A stretch of 64,000 nt of DNA from Candidatus Electrothrix aarhusensis (lineage in GTDB: Bacteria; Desulfobacterota; Desulfobulbia; Desulfobulbales; Desulfobulbaceae), in NCBI GenBank assembly GCA_004028505.1, contig MTKO01000102.1, positions 21,124-85,123 of the forward strand. Direction: 5' to 3'. The position numbers and the translations under genes are program-made. The notes under the pieces are model-generated. The model saw only the letters and a program-made list of their open reading frames with translations. It made no database searches and was not told the DNA's origin. Shown here one piece after another: positions 59,083 through 64,000 of this stretch. Within the stretch, counting starts at the first letter, position 1. Each line of letters opens with the position of its first letter.

Positions 59083-59127
59083 TCATTCCTCCTTTTGTTG
59101 CGTGAGCAGCTTTATAGGTAAATAACC

Positions 59128-59825
59128 TTACAAGATAACGGTTCGGCGAATAAAGGCAACGATTTCATCCGCATCATCCAGAATTTCGAAAAGCAGCAAA
59201 TCAGCTTTATCAATCTTACCGTTTCTGAGCATCTGTTCACGAATCCAGTCCACCAACCGGTCCAAAAGGAGGTGCCGACCAGAATGATAGGAAACGGTTT
59301 GATTTTATGGGTTTGAATCAGCGTTAATGATTCAAAGAGTTCATCCAAGGTGCCGAAGCCTCCAGGCAGACAGATAAAGGCCATAGAATACTTGATAAAC
59401 ATGACCTTGCGGACAAAAAAATACCGGAAGTCCATCGGCAAGTTCACATAAGGATTCGAGTGCTGCTCAAAGGGCAGGTCGATATTAAGGCCAATGGAGA
59501 CGCCGTTCACATCATGTGCTCCCCGGTTGGCCGCCTCCATGATGCCTGGGCCACCGCCGGTAATGATACCGTAACCGTGTTCTGATAATCGGGCAGCAAT
59601 GGCACGGGAGAGTTTATAATCCTCATGGTCTTCCGGGGTTCGGGCAGAACCGAAGATGCTCACTGCCGGACATCCGAGAGAGGACAGGGTATCAAAGCCT
59701 TCAACAAATTCAGCAAGAATCCTGAACATTCTCCAAGTGTCATCATTATCTCCTACATTTCCCATATTATTAAGAAGATATTGATTGTTTTTCCTGACCT
59801 GCTGTTGTAAAAATTGTGCTGGCAT
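59128..59825 (-). CDS. LOG-family (TIGR00730) protein, single-base frameshift
   Basis: Lysine-decarboxylase-like Rossmann protein of the LOG family, some of which release cytokinin bases from nucleotides. The motifs GGGPGIMEAANRGA and PGGFGTLDELFE are intact. The frame breaks at about 59255. One added base on the minus strand (ggttggtgg to ggtttggtgg) restores WTGLVDWIREQMLRNGKID and runs to the stop at 59128-59130 (232 residues). The uncorrected frame ends at 59112. AGGAGG precedes ATG 59825. The role in this bacterium is unknown. Confidence 0.87.
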
Positions 59826-59836
59826 ATTCGTTCCTC

Positions 59837-62038
59837 CTAAGACTGAGAAGAAATGCGCGTCCGGGCCGCAATTCTGACTAAACCTGCCAGAGCCTCTTTT
59901 TTTCGATTCTCAGTACTTTTCTTCATGCTGATTATTCGTTGGAAACCCTGCTGTGCCCGGCGCAGAGAACCAAGCTCTTCATACAGTATAGCACGGAGAA
60001 GGAGCGTTTGTTCATTATTTCTTTGTATCCTTAATGACTCCCTGACATCATCCAGGGCTTCGTTAAGGCGTTCAAGATGACGTAAAGCTGCTGCTCGTCT
60101 GTGCAGGTGCCGCGCATCTCCGCTATCTGATGTGATAGCTCGGTCGCAAAGGCTTAATCCTACTTCTGCACCCTGTCCTTCCAATACATAGAGGAGTCCT
60201 AGCATGCTCTGACTATCTGCATTTTGGGGATAGATCTGTAAAGATCGCTGTAAGGCCTTGATGGCTTCATTATTCTCTCCCGCCCCCATTGAGGCTTCTC
60301 CTAATAGGCGAAAAAAGATGAACTCGCTTGGTTCTCCTTTGAGTTCTTTCCACTCTTTCAGCAAGGTGGCTGCCTTTTCAAACTCTTCCTGAAGACAGTA
60401 GAGTTTGCCGAGCTGGAGATAGAGCTCAATAGAAGCCTGTTTCGCATGTTCCTTACAGCGCAGCCCCTGTTCAAAACAGGCTATGGCCTCTTTGGATCGT
60501 CCGAGGAGACGACAGCTCATCCCTTTATTGATCAGCGCCATATAGTTCTGCGGTTCAGTTTGCAGGACTTTGGAAAAGCAGGCTTCTGCTTCGCGATGAC
60601 GGTTGATTTCAGCTAAGGCCACGCCGAGGCTGTTGAGCAGATTCACATCGTCCGGCTTTATCTGTAAGCCAGCCTTATATTCTCTGATAGCCTGTTTGTA
60701 ATCACCCTCATCAAAATAGAGATCACCGCTGACATTATAACTCAGGGCATCAAAGGCCACCACAGCTCCTTTTTCGTAAAAGCTGGCATGGAGTATCGCC
60801 TTACGACAGCTTCTGATGCATTCAATCTTGGGGACGCTGACTGTTGGCGAGTGGCAGAAGCCTATATAGGGTAGGGCGTCAGAGTCTCTTTTCTTTGATA
60901 TTTCTTGAGCGAGTTGTTTTGCCTGAAGGCTGGTCTGTTCAAAGGAGAGATCCGGTAAGAGAATGAGCTGTTCGCTGGCATTGAGCGAATAAGATGTGTA
61001 AAAGGTGGAAGAGGACTGGGATTTCGCGAGTATTGAATCGAGATCCGGGAGCTCCTGAGCCTTCTTCTTATCCTTCCCATCCTGCTTATTTTGCTTGTCC
61101 TGCTTGTGCGCAAAGGAGACAAGGAGAAGCCCGAATCGGTCAAGTCCACGCCATTTTTTTTGCAGCCTCCGTAACACAGGGGCAGCGGGCAGAGCAAAGG
61201 GGTGTTGTTCTTTTCTGACCAGGAAGGCCTCATCGCAGAGGCTGTATGGGCCTCTGCGCTCTGCTTCGGCGAGGAGCCGTTGGCACCTGTGGAGTATTTC
61301 TTGCGGAGTATCCTCAGGAGGGAGAGAGGAAAAACCGACATGGACCTTGCGGAGCCCTTCTCGTTTGAGGCGGGAAATGAGGCGGTGAGAAAAATCCAGG
61401 CAGGTGCTTCGTTGGTTTATACTTCGAACAGCAGCGAATAAGCCTTGTCCAAGATAGAAGAGGGGCTCATCAATAAGGGTTGGAAGGAGAGCATTGACTT
61501 GGCAGATTTTTTGAAAACCACCTGCAAGGGTTCGGGTTCCGGGGACAGCAGCTATAAGGAAGAGGGTCTTCCGGCACGATTCTTTTGCCAGCAGCAAAGT
61601 GAGGGCGCGGCGATTGTAGAGGCCGGTATCCGGCTCTATATATATATGTCGGATGCGGCAGAAGCGCTGAAGAATTTTTTCTTGGAGTTCAATAAGCCAT
61701 TCTGTCGCCATCTTTTGTAGGACAGCCGGGTCAACATCATAGATAACCAGGGTTACGTCTATCATCTGAGCAGTGATGAGGGGAATCACTAACATATCTT
61801 CCAGCACAACAGGGGTATTGGCTGTTTCTTCGTCCACTTCTTCCTGCCAAGCATGGAGCCTTTTCAGTTGCTTTGAACTGAAGGCATGCTCTGACGGGCA
61901 GGCCGGATCGTGCAACCAGAATCCTGTTGATGCTGGTATTGGTAGGATTTCTTCCAGCTCAAGGAGGAGTGGTTGGGCTAATATGAGTCCGTCATCGGCC
62001 TGAAAGCCTTGGTCGTAGACAGGATTGTTGAAAAACAT
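59837..62038 (-). CDS. Tandem degenerate GGDEF domains with TPR repeats
   Basis: A 733-residue cytoplasmic protein with no signal peptide. Residues about 136-270 look like a GGDEF fold that has lost catalysis: EPDTGLYNRRALTLLL is kept, but the GG(D/E)EF loop reads LGQGLF. A second GGDEF-like stretch lies at about 285-435 (ending CRKAILHASFYEKGAVVAFD), also without the signature. Residues about 440-720 hold seven or more TPR units (GDLYFDEGDYKQAIREYKAG, LNSLGVALAEINRHREAEAC, and so on). It probably acts as a c-di-GMP-independent scaffold or binding protein. Confidence 0.8.
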   Translation of the reverse strand: MFFNNPVYDQGFQADDGLILAQPLLLELEEILPIPASTGFWLHDPACPSEHAFSSKQLKRLHAWQEEVDEETANTPVVLEDMLVIPLITAQMIDVTLVIYDVDPAVLQKMATEWLIELQEKILQRFCRIRHIYIEPDTGLYNRRALTLLLAKESCRKTLFLIAAVPGTRTLAGGFQKICQVNALLPTLIDEPLFYLGQGLFAAVRSINQRSTCLDFSHRLISRLKREGLRKVHVGFSSLPPEDTPQEILHRCQRLLAEAERRGPYSLCDEAFLVRKEQHPFALPAAPVLRRLQKKWRGLDRFGLLLVSFAHKQDKQNKQDGKDKKKAQELPDLDSILAKSQSSSTFYTSYSLNASEQLILLPDLSFEQTSLQAKQLAQEISKKRDSDALPYIGFCHSPTVSVPKIECIRSCRKAILHASFYEKGAVVAFDALSYNVSGDLYFDEGDYKQAIREYKAGLQIKPDDVNLLNSLGVALAEINRHREAEACFSKVLQTEPQNYMALINKGMSCRLLGRSKEAIACFEQGLRCKEHAKQASIELYLQLGKLYCLQEEFEKAATLLKEWKELKGEPSEFIFFRLLGEASMGAGENNEAIKALQRSLQIYPQNADSQSMLGLLYVLEGQGAEVGLSLCDRAITSDSGDARHLHRRAAALRHLERLNEALDDVRESLRIQRNNEQTLLLRAILYEELGSLRRAQQGFQRIISMKKSTENRKKEALAGLVRIAARTRISSQS

Positions 62039-62158
62039 ATATTCATTCCTAATGAAATCAAACGGCTAATTTCAGATAATCCCGGATTTCTCCGGTCTCT
62101 GCATGTGCATGAAAGGGGAAACGAGTCGGGCAGCAAATCGAACACATTTTATGGTGTT

Positions 62159-63631
62159 TTATAGTTGAGGGGCGAGAGCTTGGCAGAGGCCCTTGGCAAT
62201 CAGGTGCAGTTCATCTGACCTGACGGTTCTCATATCTAAAAGTAAGCGATCGTTTTCAACCCTGCCTATAATGGGGGTATCCAGCTGGCGCATTTTTTCT
62301 TCAAGATGCTTGAGCTTCATAGACAAGGGGTGGAGAACAACAGCTCTGCTCGGGAGATTCTGCTCCGGCATAGCTCCTCCCCCGACACGGGACATGACCT
62401 CCGTAATCTGAACGGTGCAGCATGTACTGATGCTCTTTTGCAAAACTTCAGCAAGTTGTTTGGCCTTGTGCTGAATTGCTTCTATGGGTGTGGAAATCAT
62501 ATTCAGCGTTGGTACGCGTTCAAAGACCGTTTGTGGGGCTCGATAGAGTCGGAGGATGGATTCCAGGGCGGACAGGGTGAATTTATCAATACGCAAGGCC
62601 CTGTTCATGGGGTTTCTTTTAATGCGTTCAATAATCTTTCTGCTGCCGAGAATGATTCCGGCCTGGGGGCCGCCAAGTAGCTTGTCGCCGCTAAAGGTCA
62701 CCACATCCATGCCTGATGCCACTACCTCTTGCACGGTAGGTTCTTTTTTGAGGCCGTACGGACTCAGATCGACCAGGCAGCCGGAGCCCAGGTCCTCCAT
62801 CACAGGGATCTGGTGTTTTTTGCCCAGGCTTACCAGTTCCTTATTACTTACCTCGCTGGTAAAGCCGATGATGCAATAATTGCTGGTATGCACCTTGAGG
62901 AGGAGGCCGGTGTCTGGAGTGATTGCATTGCGATAGTCCTTGAGGTGGGTTCTGTTGGTTGCTCCGACCTCAATAAGTTCAGCCCCGCTGCGCGCCATAA
63001 CGTCGGGTATTCGAAAGGATCCGCCTATCTCCACAAGCTGCCCGCGTGAAACAATGACCTCTTTTTTGCGAGCAAGGGTATCAAGGGCGATGAGCACGGC
63101 CGCCGCGTTATTATTGACAACAAGGGCTGCTTCAGCGCCGGTGAGTTCACAGAGGAGTTCCTCGACCAGCGAGTACCGACTTCCTCTTTCGCCCGTTGTT
63201 AGGTCAAACTCTAAGTTGGAGTAGTTGCCGGATGTCTCTGAAAGTTGACTCAGGGCATCTCCGGGCAGAACCGATCTCCCAAGGTTTGTGTGTATAACAA
63301 CACCGGTTCCGTTGATAACCCTGCGAAAGACCGGCTGATGAAGTTCTCTGATCTTGAGCTTTATACTTTGAAGTAAGACAGAGAGGTCTAAGTTGCTTGG
63401 TTCGACTTTATGCCCCGCAAGCACCTTTTGACGTTGATCATCAAGTACAGCCCGGATTCCTTTTTTCAGGAGCATTAAGGGGATGGTTTCAAATTCAGCA
63501 TCTTGCAGCAGGGCAAGGAGACAGTGTTCAACGCTTGGTATGAGTCGTAATATTTGTTGCATATGGTCTATATCGGTTTCTGGAAAAGATGCAGAGAGTA
63601 GGGGGAAAATGAAGGCGTTCCAATCTATCAT
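62159..63631 (-). CDS. selA: L-seryl-tRNA(Sec) selenium transferase (selenocysteine synthase)
   Basis: PLP enzyme that converts Ser-tRNA(Sec) to Sec-tRNA(Sec) with selenophosphate, 490 residues. INGTGVVIHTNLGRSVLPGD, LTTGERGSRYSLVEELLCEL, the PLP-site SGDKLLGGPQAGIILGSR (K317) and the C-terminal GGGAMPEQNLPSRAVVL are conserved. selB, selD and tRNA-Sec are not in the window. It implies that the organism makes selenoproteins, such as formate dehydrogenase or reductases. Confidence 0.95.
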   Translation of the reverse strand: MIDWNAFIFPLLSASFPETDIDHMQQILRLIPSVEHCLLALLQDAEFETIPLMLLKKGIRAVLDDQRQKVLAGHKVEPSNLDLSVLLQSIKLKIRELHQPVFRRVINGTGVVIHTNLGRSVLPGDALSQLSETSGNYSNLEFDLTTGERGSRYSLVEELLCELTGAEAALVVNNNAAAVLIALDTLARKKEVIVSRGQLVEIGGSFRIPDVMARSGAELIEVGATNRTHLKDYRNAITPDTGLLLKVHTSNYCIIGFTSEVSNKELVSLGKKHQIPVMEDLGSGCLVDLSPYGLKKEPTVQEVVASGMDVVTFSGDKLLGGPQAGIILGSRKIIERIKRNPMNRALRIDKFTLSALESILRLYRAPQTVFERVPTLNMISTPIEAIQHKAKQLAEVLQKSISTCCTVQITEVMSRVGGGAMPEQNLPSRAVVLHPLSMKLKHLEEKMRQLDTPIIGRVENDRLLLDMRTVRSDELHLIAKGLCQALAPQL

Positions 63632-63738
63632 GTTACGATATTCGATGATTGGAAGGCAATGAGAAAATATAACTAGCTAACTTTTTACAAGAGTTGCTCC
63701 GATCGAAAAAAAAAAGTAACAGAGCCGATTCTTTTAGC

Positions 63739-63767
63739 TTGACTGATCAAGAAGAATTCAGTATATT
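63739..63767 (+). promoter_or_regulatory. Sigma-70-type promoter
   Basis: TTGACT (63739-63744), 17-bp spacer, TATATT (63762-63767). It drives rightward transcription of the gene at the window end, divergent from selA. Confidence 0.7.
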
Positions 63768-63775
63768 CGCCGCTC

Positions 63776-63811
63776 GTTGCTTGTGACTGACGAAGTTCAT
63801 CACGGAGCAAC
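63776..63811 (+). promoter_or_regulatory. Hairpin in a 5' leader
   Basis: GTTGCT (63776-63781) pairs with AGCAAC (63806-63811), and GTGA with TCAC inside. It lies just after the predicted transcription start and about 100 bp before the first likely codons. Possible leader regulation. Confidence 0.4.
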
Positions 63812-63909
63812 AAAGCAGTAAACGAGTAAAACGCAGCAAAGAAAACTTCCCTGTTTACTTTATAAATTGAACAGGTTATAGTGTCGGAAAGTCGCAACGA
63901 GAAATATTC

Positions 63910-64000
63910 TTGAAGCGCAAAAATGCTTCAGTAACGGAGCCGCGAGATGTGCAAGTCGAGCTTGTTTTTGATGAGCAGGTTAAGCAAAGCAACAAATCGT
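63910..64000 (+). CDS. Start of an unidentified gene, cut by the window end
   Basis: An open frame with TTG 63910 reads LKRKNASVTEPRDVQVELVF then DEQVKQSNKS and continues off the edge. A GTG at 63881 opens SESRNEKYS in another frame and would join this one if a single base were missing near 63909, as seen in other genes here. Too short to identify. The start is uncertain. Confidence 0.35.
   Translation, partial: MKRKNASVTEPRDVQVELVFDEQVKQSNKS

Larger units (their letters stand above)
63632..64000. other. Divergent region after selA and start of an unidentified gene
   Basis: The 107 bp next to selA show nothing clear. Then come the promoter (63739-63767), a hairpin leader (63776-63811) and possible coding sequence from about 63881 or 63910 to the end of the window. 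Confidence 0.5.

Noticed and set aside
63685..63897. 70-codon minus-strand frame between selA and the window end
   Set aside because: It lies across the plus-strand promoter and leader, has no ribosome-binding site and no recognisable sequence.
1..64000. CRISPR array
   Set aside because: I saw no regularly spaced direct repeats with unique spacers; the only tandem array is the hexamer microsatellite.

Overview
The window reads as a chromosomal segment of a Gram-negative, sulfate-reducer-like bacterium of the Desulfobacterota, most probably Desulfobulbales and possibly close to the cable bacteria. This rests on the look of the ribosomal and RNA polymerase proteins, the unbroken rplJL-rpoBC / str / S10 / spc / alpha gene order, a short EF-Ts, lipoprotein signal peptides, a PilT ATPase and a selenocysteine synthase (selA). 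No 16S rRNA is present, so the placement is an inference.

Layout. 1-28725 (+): one long transcription/translation block: rplJ (partial), rplL, rpoB, rpoC, rpsL, rpsG, fusA, tuf, rpsJ through rplO, secY, map, a terminator, a promoter, then infA, rpmJ, rpsM, rpsK, rpsD, rpoA, rplQ and a strong terminator. 28739-38256: accessory and metabolic genes: a YkgJ-type Cys-cluster protein with a Bcr/CflA-like exporter, a MoaF-like exported protein, nucleotidyltransferase/HEPN remnants, a large four-repeat protein of unknown function (-), an uncharacterised acidic protein, a BON-MscS channel and a PQQ-type sugar dehydrogenase lipoprotein. 38600-41156: rpsB-tsf-pyrH, with a (ATTTGC)9 microsatellite before pyrH. 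41213-42242: a YycJ-like metallo-hydrolase (-) and tRNA-Leu(CAA). 42243-48389: an accessory cassette beside the tRNA. It holds a decayed vapC fragment, a four-gene signalling operon (helical protein, CarH-type B12-binding protein, histidine kinase, hybrid histidine kinase) and an intact phd/vapC pair. 48298-55968 (-): a type I restriction-modification operon in the order hsdR - AlbA/Schlafen ATPase - hsdS - hsdM. 56264-64000: M48 lipoprotein protease, rsmJ, pilT, a LOG-family protein, a GGDEF-like/TPR protein, selA and the start of an unidentified gene.

Sequence quality is an important theme. At least eight ordinary genes (rplL, rplC, secY twice, rpoA twice, the Bcr-like exporter, tsf, the YycJ-like hydrolase twice, the LOG-family gene) are interrupted by single-base deletions. 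Most lie in or next to short runs of one base, and I saw no single-base insertion. Several genes are essential and the restored proteins match family length, so these look like assembly or base-calling errors rather than pseudogenes. Coordinates below span the restored genes.

The most interesting part is 42982-47658. A free-standing cobalamin-binding protein has the W-x9-EH and E-x-H-x-x-G signatures of the CarH/AerR-type (light-sensing) B12 domains. It lies directly before two histidine kinases and has no DNA-binding domain of its own. The cassette is flanked by 108-bp direct copies (about 91 percent identical) of a vapC segment, next to a tRNA gene. Other points worth a look are the four-repeat protein, the AlbA gene inside the restriction operon with a duplicated albA/hsdS junction, and several palindromic intergenic repeats.
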